The notes: a model not told the origin generated them from the sequence alone. 64,000 nucleotides of DNA from Oceanisphaera litoralis (GCF_016907015.1 NZ_JAFBBE010000013.1:1-64000), one strand, 5' to 3'; positions 41,161 to 50,502 are shown, counted from the stretch's first letter. Numbers and translations: made by a program.

Positions 41161-41361
41161 TCAGGGTACATCACCCTGTTCCAACTGATGTACCAGATCC
41201 ATGATCTGCTCGACACTCGGGCCTGAATTCAGCACTTCCTGCGGGGTCATGCCTTCCAAACCCATATGCGGGCTATTGAGCCATTCTTCCGCCATTTTCC
41301 TGCTGCCAAAGTAGCCAATTGCCGCATCCAGTAGTCGTTGTCTCGCATCGTCCCGCACCAT
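41161..41361 (-). CDS. Small MbcA/ParS/Xre antitoxin-type toxin-binding domain protein (DUF2384)
   Basis: A 66-residue frame starting MVRDDARQRLLDAAIGYFGS, containing EEWLNSPHMGLEGMTPQEVL and ending in a helix. It resembles the toxin-binding domain of MbcA/ParS antitoxins without the N-terminal HTH. AGGG lies 8 nt before the ATG. No RES-domain toxin is adjacent, so it may be an orphan small gene or a fragment. The frame opens to 41673, but the extra part is not protein-like. Confidence 0.45.
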   Translation of the reverse strand: MVRDDARQRLLDAAIGYFGSRKMAEEWLNSPHMGLEGMTPQEVLNSGPSVEQIMDLVHQLEQGDVP

Positions 41362-41446
41362 TACTGTCACCCTGCCGTCAGTTAAGTCTCCGCTATCTCC
41401 TACAGTATAGAAGCAACAGCACGGCTTTCCCGAATGAGCACTCGTC

Positions 41447-41623
41447 TTGGCGGGCATCGCCTGGAAAGAAACGCTCGCGCAATACGCAGGCTGGATGCAC
41501 CGTGAGTCAGATGGTAAGCAGGAAACCCGGCTGGCACGCAGGTGCAAGGATCCGGTAACGGTGATGGTGCTGGCTCTGGGCAGGTTCAAAGAGGTCAACG
41601 ACAGCCTGGGGCATGCCGCTGCT
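41447..41623 (+). pseudogene. Fused fragments: TOTE helicase motif VI and GGDEF domain
   Basis: The first part reads GIAWKETLAQYAGWMHRESDGKQE, matching IAWKGTLAQYAGRLHREATGKQE of the helicase at 33.9 kb. Directly after, VTVMVLALGRFKEVNDSLGHAA matches the start of a GGDEF (diguanylate cyclase) domain. The joined frame has no integrity as a protein. Confidence 0.65.
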
Positions 41624-41777
41624 GTCCAACACCTTTCTGCCCCGGACCCTGGCCCACTTTCTGCGTCTGGCAACGCAGATGAAGGTGGTCCTGAAGACCT
41701 ATCGTTCGGAAGAAGTGGTGCACAGGGTTCAGAGCCAGACCACCGACATCGGCTTTGCCTTTATCGACGAGCCGTAA
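41613..41777 (+). pseudogene. LysR substrate-binding domain fragment
   Basis: A 54-codon frame reads LSNTFLPRTLAHFLRL and VVLKTYRSEEVVHRVQS…TDIGFAFIDEP. This is the first strand-helix unit of a LysR effector-binding domain, with no HTH or C-terminus. One more fragment in the decayed region. Confidence 0.6.
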
Positions 41778-41862
41778 ATCATTTGGGGCTCAAACAGCAC
41801 CATCCTTGGCGCGACCGGGAAATGCTCCTGCAATGCTGACACTCCCGCCATCCTTGGCGGTC

Positions 41863-41932
41863 GGACGTCATGTGCTGAGCGCCACATGGATGCTTGCAAC
41901 GTGTCGGTGGAGTGGACCCTTTATTCGACCTT
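41863..41932 (+). repeat. Structured intergenic repeat, partial copy C
   Basis: The right half of the module found at 55035–55132 is present: GTCATGTG, TGAGCG, the CACATGGATG hairpin, CGTGTCGG and GGACCCTTT. The left half is lost and replaced by a different hairpin (CCGCCATCC/TTGGCGG region). Confidence 0.6.
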
Positions 41933-42264
41933 TACAGGGCTGCTAAATGGATCAGTTACTTACTCCGATTGATATCAGATAGTCGGTCGAGAATACACCC
42001 TTTTCCCTCCCGTTGGCAGCGGAGTGGTCTATCAGTGGTGCTCACCGACGACTCAGAGCCTAAAAAGAGGCAGCTTCCGAGCCTGTAGATACCACTTTAG
42101 TTGGCAGGCCCAGCTCTTCTGGGCAATCAAACCACGACACCCTGCTTCGCCGTGATCGACAGCTACCCTCTACCGTCAGCTAAAATAAAGTCAGCCTGTC
42201 CAATTCGGCACAATCCGGCCCGGTATTCGGTACGGATCCGGTCGTCAGACGCCAGGAGAGATGA
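41933..42264. other. Intergenic region, nothing recognised
   Basis: About 330 bp without a supportable gene between the decayed region and the next intact operon. It should contain the promoter of the exported-protein gene at 42265, but no clear hexamer pair was found. Confidence 0.5.
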
Positions 42265-42714
42265 ATGAAAAAACCGCTTCAGCACTACCTGCTACTCCTT
42301 CTTCTGGGACTGTTTCCGCTCGGCGCCCTGGCGACCACGGCACCCGTTGGACTGCTGGACGGCATGGCCTTTGTCGGCCTCAACGGCGAGGCGGGCAAGT
42401 CGCTGGATCCCGACGAGCACGAGGAAATCACCTTTCACAACGGCCTCTTCACCTCGGTGTCCTGCGAGCCCTACCATTTCGAGAGTGCCGAATATTCGGC
42501 CAAAGTGGTGGACGATGCCATTCACTTCACCGCCGTCACCGAAAGCCCGACCCACGGCACCATCAGCTGGCAGGGGGTGGTGAAGGGCGACACCGCCGAG
42601 GTCAGCTTTGTCTGGACCAAGGAGCGCTGGTACTGGAATACCCGCCGGGAATACTGGTTCAGGGGCACCCGGAGGAATAGGCATGTTACCGAACCCTGCC
42701 CGGACGGCATATGA
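42265..42714 (+). CDS. Small exported protein of unknown function
   Basis: A 149-residue protein with a clear signal peptide (HYLLLLLLGLFPLGALA, cleavage about residue 23). The mature part is acidic and beta-rich, with two cysteines (SCEPYHF and EPCPDG near the end) that could pair in the periplasm, and an aromatic cluster RWYWNTRREYWF. I do not recognise a family. GGAG precedes the ATG. It overlaps the next gene by 4 bp (ATGA), so the two products are likely to act together at the envelope. Confidence 0.7.
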   Translation: MKKPLQHYLLLLLLGLFPLGALATTAPVGLLDGMAFVGLNGEAGKSLDPDEHEEITFHNGLFTSVSCEPYHFESAEYSAKVVDDAIHFTAVTESPTHGTISWQGVVKGDTAEVSFVWTKERWYWNTRREYWFRGTRRNRHVTEPCPDGI

Positions 42715-43376
42715 ATAGCTCGCATCATGACCCGGCCGGACCTACCCGGCTGATCCGCTCCCTCAGACTCGCCTTGTTGATCGGCATCGTTATCGCGCTG
42801 AATATGGGCGGCAGCTGGCTGGCCGGTCAGCTCGACCTGCAGCTGTTTCCCCGGCACGAGGCGCTGATCAACATAATGGTGCTGGCGGCAGTCTGCCTCT
42901 ATATCGGCCTGATGGCCCTTCCCTTCATGCCCGGCATAGAAATCGGTCTGGCGCTGATGATGCTGCTGGGCAGCAAGGGCGCCCTGCTGGTCTATCTGTG
43001 TACCCTTGTTGCCCTGTCGTTAAGCTTTCTGATCGGCAGGATAATCCCTCCCCCCCTCATTTACCGGCTGCTGAGCTGGCTGCATCTTCATCGGGCCTGC
43101 GCCCTGGTCAGGAAGCTCGCGCCCCTGAACCGGCAACAGCGGCTGGCACTGCTCGGCGAGCAGGTTCCCGGGGGCATAGCGCCCTTGCTGTTGAAATACC
43201 GCTACCTGACCATCGCCGTCGCCCTCAACCTGCCCGGCAATGCCCTGATTGGCGGCGGTGGCGGTATCGGCCTGGTGGTGGGCATGAGCCGGCTCATTCC
43301 CTTTCACGGCTTTCTTGCCCTGATCGCCCTGGCGGTGGCCCCGGTACCGCTCTGGTTTTTCTTTTTCGGTGGTTAA
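42711..43376 (+). CDS. Inner-membrane protein, possibly VTT/DedA-like
   Basis: A 221-residue protein with about five membrane segments. The segment ALPFMPGIEIGLALMMLLGSKGALLVYLCTLVALSLSFLIGRIIP resembles the re-entrant PG…G…GR core of the VTT/DedA superfamily, and LNLPGNALIGGGGGIGLVVGMSRL its C-terminal half. The assignment is by pattern only and the function is unknown. It is translationally coupled to the exported-protein gene upstream and followed by a strong bidirectional terminator. Confidence 0.65.
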   Translation: MNSSHHDPAGPTRLIRSLRLALLIGIVIALNMGGSWLAGQLDLQLFPRHEALINIMVLAAVCLYIGLMALPFMPGIEIGLALMMLLGSKGALLVYLCTLVALSLSFLIGRIIPPPLIYRLLSWLHLHRACALVRKLAPLNRQQRLALLGEQVPGGIAPLLLKYRYLTIAVALNLPGNALIGGGGGIGLVVGMSRLIPFHGFLALIALAVAPVPLWFFFFGG

Positions 43377-43425
43377 GCGGCCCGCTGCCGGTGGCCATCA
43401 AACAAGGGGTGAACATTGCCCAATG

Positions 43426-43458
43426 AAAAAGGCCGCGGGCATAACGCCCGCGGCCTTT
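43426..43458. terminator. Bidirectional terminator between the membrane-protein operon and sstT
   Basis: A GGCCGCGGGC/GCCCGCGGCC stem with a 5-nt loop is flanked by AAAAA and TTT, located between converging genes. Confidence 0.85.
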
Positions 43459-43478
43459 GTCGTTCGTCAGGCCGAAGG

Positions 43479-44699
43479 TCAGGCCTTGTTCTGATCGGCC
43501 TGGCAGGCGGCGGCGGTAAAGAGCACGTCGGTGGAGCTGTTGAGGCCGGTTTCTGCCGAATCCTGCAGCACGCCGATGATAAAGCCCACCGCCACGACCT
43601 GCATCGCCACCTCGTTGGAGATGCCGAACAGGCTGCAGGCCAGGGGGATCAGCAGCAGCGAGCCGCCGGCCACGCCGGAGGCGCCACAGGCGGAAATGGA
43701 CGCGATCACGCTCAGCAGCAGGGCGGTAGCCATGTCCACTTCTATACCCAGGGTGTGCACGGCAGCCAGGGTCAGCACGGTAATGGTGATGGCGGCACCG
43801 CCCATGTTGATGGTGGCCCCCAGCGGAATGGACACCGAATAGGTGTCTTCATGCAGATCCAGCCGCTTGCACAGGTCCATGTTCACCGGGATATTGGCGG
43901 CGGAGCTGCGGGTAAAGAAGGCGGTCACACCGCTCTCGCGCAGGCACTTGAACACCAGCGGGTAAGGGTTGCGACGCGTCTTGTAATAGACGATCAGCGG
44001 GTTCATCACCAGGGCGATGATCAGCATGGTACCGATCAGCACCGACAGCAGCCGGGCATAGCCCCACAGGGCCTCGAAGCCGGTGGCGGCAATGGTGCTG
44101 GCCACCAGGCCAAAGATGCCGATGGGCGCCAGCCGGATCACGAACTTGACGATGCCGGACACGCCGTTGGCGATGTCCCGGAACAAGTGCTTGCTGGAGT
44201 CGGCACCGTGGCGCATGGCCAGACCCAGACCGATGGCCCAGGCCAGAACACCGATGAAATTACCGGTCAGCAGCGCATTGACCGGATTATCCACCACCTT
44301 GAACAGCAGCGTCTGCATCACCTCGCCGATGCCCTCGGGCGGTGAGGCGTCGGCGCCGTTGGTCGCCAGCACCAGCTCGGTGGGGAAGGCAAAGCTCATC
44401 AGCACGGCGGTCAGGGCGGCAACAAAGGTACCCAGCAGGTAGAGTGACAGTATGGGCTTGATGCTGGTCTGGTTGCCTTGCTTGTGGTTGGCGATGGACG
44501 AGGCCACCAGCACGAACACCAGCACCGGCGCCACGGCCTTGAGCGCGCTCACAAAGAGGCTGCCCAGCAGGCCGACCGAGGTGGCGGTGGCCGGTGATGC
44601 CACCGCCAGCAGAGTACCGGCGATGATGCCGATCAGGATTTGCGTGACTAGGCTGCCGCTGTTGGCGACCCGCAGCAGAAGAGGTTGTGTTTGGTTCAT
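43479..44699 (-). CDS. sstT: Serine/threonine:Na+ symporter SstT
   Basis: A 406-residue sodium:dicarboxylate-symporter-family protein that imports serine and threonine. The family core is visible in [40 protein letters not shown] and [24 protein letters not shown]. The ATG at 44699 has AAGGA 5 nt upstream; the frame continues to 44732. Monocistronic. Confidence 0.95.
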   Translation of the reverse strand: MNQTQPLLLRVANSGSLVTQILIGIIAGTLLAVASPATATSVGLLGSLFVSALKAVAPVLVFVLVASSIANHKQGNQTSIKPILSLYLLGTFVAALTAVLMSFAFPTELVLATNGADASPPEGIGEVMQTLLFKVVDNPVNALLTGNFIGVLAWAIGLGLAMRHGADSSKHLFRDIANGVSGIVKFVIRLAPIGIFGLVASTIAATGFEALWGYARLLSVLIGTMLIIALVMNPLIVYYKTRRNPYPLVFKCLRESGVTAFFTRSSAANIPVNMDLCKRLDLHEDTYSVSIPLGATINMGGAAITITVLTLAAVHTLGIEVDMATALLLSVIASISACGASGVAGGSLLLIPLACSLFGISNEVAMQVVAVGFIIGVLQDSAETGLNSSTDVLFTAAACQADQNKA

Positions 44700-44949
44700 A
44701 GTCATCCTTTGATGGCAAAAAATCCATCTCATACACTAAAGAGTTGCCGCGACTTTATAGCAGAACCGGTGAGAAAAAAACCAAAAGTGTAGCAATTGAC
44801 ACACTAGGACCCCTTTTTTATGCTGGTTTTGGATATATAAGAAGCTATAAGCCTTATTTTTAGAAATAAAAAACGCCTTGGCCACTGGCATCAATTCGCT
44901 TCCAGCCAGAAAAACCACGACTCGGACTCGGTCATATCCGCGAAGGCTC

Positions 44950-45018
44950 TGTCATCTCCGCGAAGGCGGAGATCCAGGGCATATAGCACTGGATTCCCGC
45001 CTGCGCGGGAAGGACGAC
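44950..45018. repeat. Composite inverted-repeat element in the sstT–45.2 kb gap
   Basis: Two hairpins, TCTCCGC/GCGGAGA and TTCCCGC/GCGGGAA, are arranged head to head around a short centre and bounded by GTC and GAC. The unit resembles the widespread 'GGATTCCCGCCTGCGCGGGAA' type of intergenic repeat. The rest of the 500-bp gap shows no gene. Confidence 0.6.
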
Positions 45019-45217
45019 AGCAGACCCAGATAATTATTCAGCCAGAAGATGCCGGTTGTTCAGGCAACCCGGATCTATTGCCATTTGGCTCTATTTTCTG
45101 CCAGCGCCTGCTACGCTTATCAGTCTGTTGGCTAACCTCTTGCCCATCCGAGAACTATGCCTGTAACAATGTCCGGAACCATGCCGATATTGCCGCCGCT
45201 GCCAAGGAAGGAACCTT

Positions 45218-48200
45218 ATGCGCCCTGTCGTCACGCTTTTACTCTTGATGCTGACCCTGCTTCCGCTCTCGGTCCGGGCTCAGAGCCCGGAGCAGGTACC
45301 CGCCCCGCTGCAACCCTGGGTCGACTGGGTGCTGCACGGCGAGGAGCAGCGCCACTGTCCCTTTATCCATAACCAGGGTGCCGCCTATCAATGTGCCTGG
45401 CCTACCCGGCTGGATCTCGCTCTGACCGATAATGGCGGACGCTTCAGCCAGCAATGGCAACTCTACCGGGACAGCTGGGTGCAACTGCCCGGCGATCGGA
45501 AACACTGGCCCCGGCAGGTCACCGTTAACGGCGAGCCGGTGCCGGTATCGGCGGATAAGGGCAACCCCCGAATAAAACTGCCCACCGGGCGGCATCAGGT
45601 CGAAGGCCAATGGCAGTGGACCCGATTGCCGAAAAGCCTGTCCCTGAACCCGACTACCGGCTTGCTGTCGCTTACTATCAATAATAAACCCATAGCATGG
45701 CCGGAACTGGATAACGCTGCTCACGATAGCGCTTCTCCCGATAAGCCGGTCCGCCTCTGGCTGGGCCAGCGCAAAAGCGGCGCCGAGGACAAACCACCCC
45801 AGGGAGATGCACTGACCCTGCAGGTGTATCGCAAGGTCGAAGACAGCATTCCCCTGCTGGTGACCACCCGCCTCGATATGGAGGTGGCCGGCGAGCAACG
45901 GGAACTGCTGCTGGGCCCTGTGCTGCTCGACCGGCAGATCCCGCTGCAGCTAAACAGTCCCCTGCCCGCCCGGCTGGAGCCGGACGGTCGACTGCGGGTG
46001 CAGGTACGCCCGGGCCGCTGGAGCCTCAGCCTGATCAGCCGCCACCCGGGCAATGTCACGGATATCGCCCTGCCCGCCATACCGGCCCCCTGGCCCGCAC
46101 AGGAAGTCTGGGTATTCCAGGCGGTCAATCAGCTGCGCCTGGTCGAGGTCGACAACCTGGTTTCCATCGATCCGCGACAGACCCGGCTGCCCGACGACTG
46201 GCAAAGTCTGCCCGCCTACCTGCTTGATCAGGGGGACCGGATGCGGCTCAGGGTTATCCGGCGCGGAGACCGGGAGCCCGAACCCGACAAGCTCGGCCTG
46301 GCGCGCCAGCTGTGGCTGGATTTCGACGGCGGCGGTTACACTGTACAGGATACCATCAGCGGCAGCATGACCCGGGGCTGGCGGCTGGAAGCCACACCGG
46401 GGCTACAACTGGGCCGGGTGGCCATCGACGGTCAGCCCCGGTTTATTACCCGTCGGGAAGGTTCGGATCAACTGGGCGTGGAAGTACGTCGGGGCACCCT
46501 CAATCTCGGTGCCGACAGTCGCTACGAGGGGAACATCGGCACCCTGCCTGCGGTGGGCTGGGATACCGACCTGCAGCGCCTGAATACCCGGCTGCATCTG
46601 CCGCCGGGCTGGACGCTGTTCTCGGCCGCGGGCATGGACAATGCGCCCCATACCTGGCTGCAGCGCTGGACCTTGCTGGATTTGTTTCTGGTACTGATCG
46701 CCGCCGTTGCCGCCTATCGGCTCTGGGGCTGGCAATGGGGCTTGCTGACCCTGCTGACCCTGGTGCTGATCTGGCACCAGTCCAGCGGCCTGGGCCCGCC
46801 GCGCTGGGTCTGGCTGCATCTGCTGGCGGCCACGGCACTACTGCGGGTGTTGCCCGCCGGACGGCTGCGACAAGGGATGATCGGTTATCGCAATCTCAGC
46901 CTGCTGGTACTGCTATTCATCGCCATTCCCTTCATGGTGGCCGAGGTGCGTACCGCCATGTACCCGCAGTTGGCACCCGCTTCGCCACAGTCCCCCTTCG
47001 CCATTGAAGCCGAGGCCCCTATGGAAATGACAACCGGCGCCGATCAGGCATTGCCGGCGACGGCCCCGTTACGGGAACTGGCCCACAAGCAACGGGCCTC
47101 GTCTCATGCGTCCGGCCAGAGTACACCGCTGACGCAACTCGATCCCGATGCCAGGGTGCAGACCGGCCCCGGCCTGCCGAACTGGCAATGGAACAGCGTG
47201 GATCTGAGCTGGAACGGGCCGGTCCAGCGGGATCAGCAGATCCGGCTGCGGCTGCTGCCACCGGGCATAAACCTGCTGCTGAACCTGCTGCGGGTGGGGC
47301 TGATCAGCCTGCTGGTGCTGCGCATGGCGGGCGTGAGCTTCAGCCGGGGTCGCGGCTTTCATCTGCAACAGGGCCTGTTGTCGGCCCTGATCCCGATATG
47401 GATTCTGATACCACTGCTGTTGCTGGTCCTGCCAGCGCCAGCACAGGCGGAGATGCCGGATGCCCGCCTGCTAGAGCAACTGAAAACCCGACTGCTGGCC
47501 CCGCCCGACTGTTTGCCCGACTGTGCCCAGATATCAGCCATGCGACTGGCCGCCAGTCCGCAACAACTCGAGGTAGAACTGGAAGTGCACACCCAGGAAG
47601 CGGTGGCCGTGCCCCTGCCGGCCAACACCGATCACTGGATGCCGCGCCGGGTACTGATAGCGGAGGAAGTCGCCGAGGCGCTGCTGCGTGATAAAAACGG
47701 CACCCTTTATCTGCGGCTGCCGGCGGGCATTCACCGGGTCAGCCTAGGCGGCCCCCTGCCCGATCAGGGTGGCGTTCAGCTGCCCCTGAGCCTGCATCCT
47801 CATCGGGTGGATGCACTGTTGAACGGCTGGACCCTGCAAGGGGTGGATGAGAACGGCGTGCCCGGCGCCCAACTGCTGCTGAATCGAATTCGGCCCGAAA
47901 GCGTCGCGCCGGGGCCGACCAGGCTGGAGCCCGGTGTACTGCCGGACTTTGTACGGGTAGAGCGAATATTGCGGCTCGATCTGGACTGGATGGTCGAAAC
48001 CCGAGTATCCCGCCAGTCTCCGATCGGACAGCCGATAGCGCTGGAGATACCCCTGCTGCCGGGTGAGTCGGTACTCACCGATGGTATGCGGGTAGAGGAA
48101 GATAAGGTCATGTTTACCCTGTCCGCCAGCCAGCAAGCGGCACACTGGCAGTCCCGTCTGGAAAAGACGCCGAGCCTTACCCTTACCGCGCCCGACACCC

Positions 48201-49336
48201 GTCGCTGGATCGAGGTATGGCGGCTGGATACCAGCCCAATCTGGCACCTGGAAAGCAGTGGCATACCAGTGATCCATCATCAGGATCAAACCGGCAACTG
48301 GCTGCCGGAATGGCGCCCCTGGCCCGGAGAACAGCTCAGGTTCGATATCAGCCGCCCCGCCGGGGTGGATGGCCAGACCCTGACCATAGACAGCACCCGG
48401 CTGCGGGTGCAGCCCGGCAAGCGCGCCATCGACGCCAGCCTGCAACTGCAGCTGCGCAGCAGCCAGGGCGGCCAGCACAGCCTGCAACTGCCCGACAATA
48501 TAGAACTGCAGTCGGTCAGCATCAACGGCAAGGTGCAGCCCATCCGCCTGCAGGGCCGCACCCTGACCTTTCCGCTGACGCCGGGGGCCCAGACCCTGGA
48601 GCTGGCCTGGCGTCATGACGACGGTATCCGTTCGCTGTTTACCACCCCCCGGGTCGGGCTAAACAGCGCCAGCGTCAACAACAGCATGGAACTGGAGCTG
48701 GGCCGGGATCGCTGGATCCTGTTCGCCATGGGGCCACAGCTGGGCCCGGCGGTGCTATTCTGGAGCCTGTTGGCCATCACCCTGCTGCTGGCCGTCGGCC
48801 TCGCCCGGGTACCCTTCACCCCGCTTCGCCTGCATCACTGGCTGTTTCTGGGCATAGGGCTGACCCAGGTTCCCCTGTGGATGGCGCTGGTGGTAGTGGC
48901 CTGGTTACTGGCCCTCGGCCTGCGCGGCCGCTGGCAGCATGCCGAGGCTGGCCGGCTGTTCAACTTGGTGCAAATCGGCCTGGTGCTGCTGACCCTGGCC
49001 GCGCTGAGCTATCTGTTCTACGCCATACAGCAGGGTCTGCTGGGCCTGCCCGACATGCAGATCAGCGGCAACAACTCCTACGCCAATACCCTGCGCTGGT
49101 ATCAGGATCGGAGCGCCGGGGAGCTGCCCATCGCCTGGGTGCTGTCGGTGCCACTGCTGGTATATCGACTGCTGATGCTGGCCTGGGCCCTGTGGCTGGC
49201 CTTTTCCCTGCTGAACTGGCTGCGCTGGGGCTGGGGCTGTTTCTCCAGCCACGGCCTCTGGCGGCCCTTCAACCTGCGCATAGCACGCGGCGGCAAGAAG
49301 GAGCCGCCGGGCAGCGACAAGCCTCCCAAGAGCTGA
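45218..49336 (+). CDS. Very large membrane-anchored periplasmic protein of unknown function (1372 aa)
   Basis: A signal peptide (residues 1–22) is followed by a beta-rich region to about 485. A cluster of about four membrane segments follows (about 485–575), then a Pro/Ala-rich linker, one or two further segments (about 685–745) and a second beta-rich periplasmic region (about 746–1170). The C-terminal cluster has about five segments (about 1171–1350) and a basic tail. A CLPDC pair lies at about 767–771. The duplicated 'beta domain then membrane cluster' layout suggests internal duplication. I cannot name a family; it could be an envelope scaffold or polymer-handling protein. AAGGAAGGA lies 5 nt before the ATG. 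It is apparently a single-gene unit. Confidence 0.8.
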   Translation: MRPVVTLLLLMLTLLPLSVRAQSPEQVPAPLQPWVDWVLHGEEQRHCPFIHNQGAAYQCAWPTRLDLALTDNGGRFSQQWQLYRDSWVQLPGDRKHWPRQVTVNGEPVPVSADKGNPRIKLPTGRHQVEGQWQWTRLPKSLSLNPTTGLLSLTINNKPIAWPELDNAAHDSASPDKPVRLWLGQRKSGAEDKPPQGDALTLQVYRKVEDSIPLLVTTRLDMEVAGEQRELLLGPVLLDRQIPLQLNSPLPARLEPDGRLRVQVRPGRWSLSLISRHPGNVTDIALPAIPAPWPAQEVWVFQAVNQLRLVEVDNLVSIDPRQTRLPDDWQSLPAYLLDQGDRMRLRVIRRGDREPEPDKLGLARQLWLDFDGGGYTVQDTISGSMTRGWRLEATPGLQLGRVAIDGQPRFITRREGSDQLGVEVRRGTLNLGADSRYEGNIGTLPAVGWDTDLQRLNTRLHLPPGWTLFSAAGMDNAPHTWLQRWTLLDLFLVLIAAVAAYRLWGWQWGLLTLLTLVLIWHQSSGLGPPRWVWLHLLAATALLRVLPAGRLRQGMIGYRNLSLLVLLFIAIPFMVAEVRTAMYPQLAPASPQSPFAIEAEAPMEMTTGADQALPATAPLRELAHKQRASSHASGQSTPLTQLDPDARVQTGPGLPNWQWNSVDLSWNGPVQRDQQIRLRLLPPGINLLLNLLRVGLISLLVLRMAGVSFSRGRGFHLQQGLLSALIPIWILIPLLLLVLPAPAQAEMPDARLLEQLKTRLLAPPDCLPDCAQISAMRLAASPQQLEVELEVHTQEAVAVPLPANTDHWMPRRVLIAEEVAEALLRDKNGTLYLRLPAGIHRVSLGGPLPDQGGVQLPLSLHPHRVDALLNGWTLQGVDENGVPGAQLLLNRIRPESVAPGPTRLEPGVLPDFVRVERILRLDLDWMVETRVSRQSPIGQPIALEIPLLPGESVLTDGMRVEEDKVMFTLSASQQAAHWQSRLEKTPSLTLTAPDTRRWIEVWRLDTSPIWHLESSGIPVIHHQDQTGNWLPEWRPWPGEQLRFDISRPAGVDGQTLTIDSTRLRVQPGKRAIDASLQLQLRSSQGGQHSLQLPDNIELQSVSINGKVQPIRLQGRTLTFPLTPGAQTLELAWRHDDGIRSLFTTPRVGLNSASVNNSMELELGRDRWILFAMGPQLGPAVLFWSLLAITLLLAVGLARVPFTPLRLHHWLFLGIGLTQVPLWMALVVVAWLLALGLRGRWQHAEAGRLFNLVQIGLVLLTLAALSYLFYAIQQGLLGLPDMQISGNNSYANTLRWYQDRSAGELPIAWVLSVPLLVYRLLMLAWALWLAFSLLNWLRWGWGCFSSHGLWRPFNLRIARGGKKEPPGSDKPPKS

Positions 49337-49357
49337 ATAACGAAGGCCAGACCGTCG

Positions 49358-49465
49358 AACAAAGGGATCTGCTCCGGAGTCGCCTGTTGGCGTCGTCTGC
49401 AGGCAGATCGGAGTTACAGAAGAGGCAGCTGTGTTGCCTCTGGCACTACAGCACGCAGACAGTTG
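49358..49465 (-). repeat. Structured intergenic repeat, rearranged copy E
   Basis: CAAAGGGATCTGCTCC (as in copies A and B) is followed by unrelated sequence. Then come AGAGGCA…TGCCTCT, matching the left module of A and B, and GCAGACAGTT, which matches their spacer. The parts are shuffled, so this is a fragmentary copy. Confidence 0.5.
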
Positions 49466-49584
49466 AATACCGGTTAACGGTTTACCGGGGGGCGAGCTTT
49501 GCATAGAGTACCCTTATGCTGTTCGGGACTCATTTATCCAGGCTCATTTTTCCAGGCTCATTTATCCAGACAAGGAACAACAAC

Positions 49585-50502
49585 ATGAAAACGTCGCTGG
49601 CTTCGGCCCTGCTTACCCTCGCCATGGCCGTGGCCCAGCCCGGCCTGGCCGCCGAGCCTATCGTGGTGTCTTCCAAGATCGACACCGAAGGCGGTCTACT
49701 GGGCAATGTTATTTATCTGGCGCTGGAAGATGCCGGACTCGATGTAGAGAACCGCACCCAGCTGGGCGGCACCCCCATAGTGCGCAAGGCCATTACCTCC
49801 GGCGAGATCGATATCTACCCCGAATACACCGGCAACGCCGCCTTCTTCCACAAGCGAGAGGAAGATCCGGCCTGGAGACACTTTGAGCAGGGCTACGAGC
49901 TGGCCAAACAGCTGGATTACGACCAGCACCAACTGGTCTGGCTGACCCCGGCCAACGCCAACAACACCTGGGCCATAGCGCTGCGCAAAGATATTGCCGA
50001 TAGTAACCAGTTACATACCATGTCCGATTTCGGCCGTTACGTGACCCAGGGCGGCGACATAAAACTGGCCGCCTCGGCCGAGTTTGTGTCCAGCCCGGCG
50101 GTGCTGCCCGCCTTTCAGCAGACCTATGACTTCATCCTGAGCGACGATCAGCTGCTGGTGCTGGCCGGCGGCAATACCGCCGCCACCATCAAGGCGGCGG
50201 CGCTGCAGACCGACAACACCAATGCGGCCATGGTGTACGGCACCGACGGCGCCATTGCCTCGGTCGGCCTGGTGGTAATGGCAGACGACAAGGGGGTGCA
50301 ACCCGTGTATGCGCCGGCGCCTATAGTGCGCGAGCAGATCCTGCAGGCGCACCCGGAAATCGCCACCGTTCTGGAACCCATTTTCCAGTCGCTGAACGTC
50401 ACCACCCTGCAGCAGCTGAACAGCCGCATCGCCATCGGTGGCGAAAGCGCCCGGGCGGTTGCCAGAAGCTACCTGTCCGACAAGGGCTTTTTGAAGGACT
50501 GA
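49585..50502 (+). CDS. osmF: Glycine betaine/choline-type ABC transporter substrate-binding protein, OsmF/YehZ-like
   Basis: A 305-residue solute-binding protein of the OpuAC type. The signal peptide ends about residue 22 (GLAAEP). The mature part shows VSSKIDTEGGLLGNVIYLALEDAGL, GEIDIYPEYTGNAAFF and AAMVYGTDGAIASVGLVVM. E. coli OsmF with YehY, YehX and YehW forms a low-affinity compatible-solute importer. Here osmF comes first, but it is separated from the yehY-like gene by a 400-bp repeat element. The ATG at 49585 has AAGGA upstream. Confidence 0.88.
   Translation: MKTSLASALLTLAMAVAQPGLAAEPIVVSSKIDTEGGLLGNVIYLALEDAGLDVENRTQLGGTPIVRKAITSGEIDIYPEYTGNAAFFHKREEDPAWRHFEQGYELAKQLDYDQHQLVWLTPANANNTWAIALRKDIADSNQLHTMSDFGRYVTQGGDIKLAASAEFVSSPAVLPAFQQTYDFILSDDQLLVLAGGNTAATIKAAALQTDNTNAAMVYGTDGAIASVGLVVMADDKGVQPVYAPAPIVREQILQAHPEIATVLEPIFQSLNVTTLQQLNSRIAIGGESARAVARSYLSDKGFLKD

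Noticed and set aside
41362-41673. N-terminal 100 residues of the frame ending in the MbcA/ParS-like domain
   Set aside because: The sequence overlaps the helicase and GGDEF fragments on the other strand and has no protein-like pattern. A start at 41361 with a Shine–Dalgarno is more plausible.
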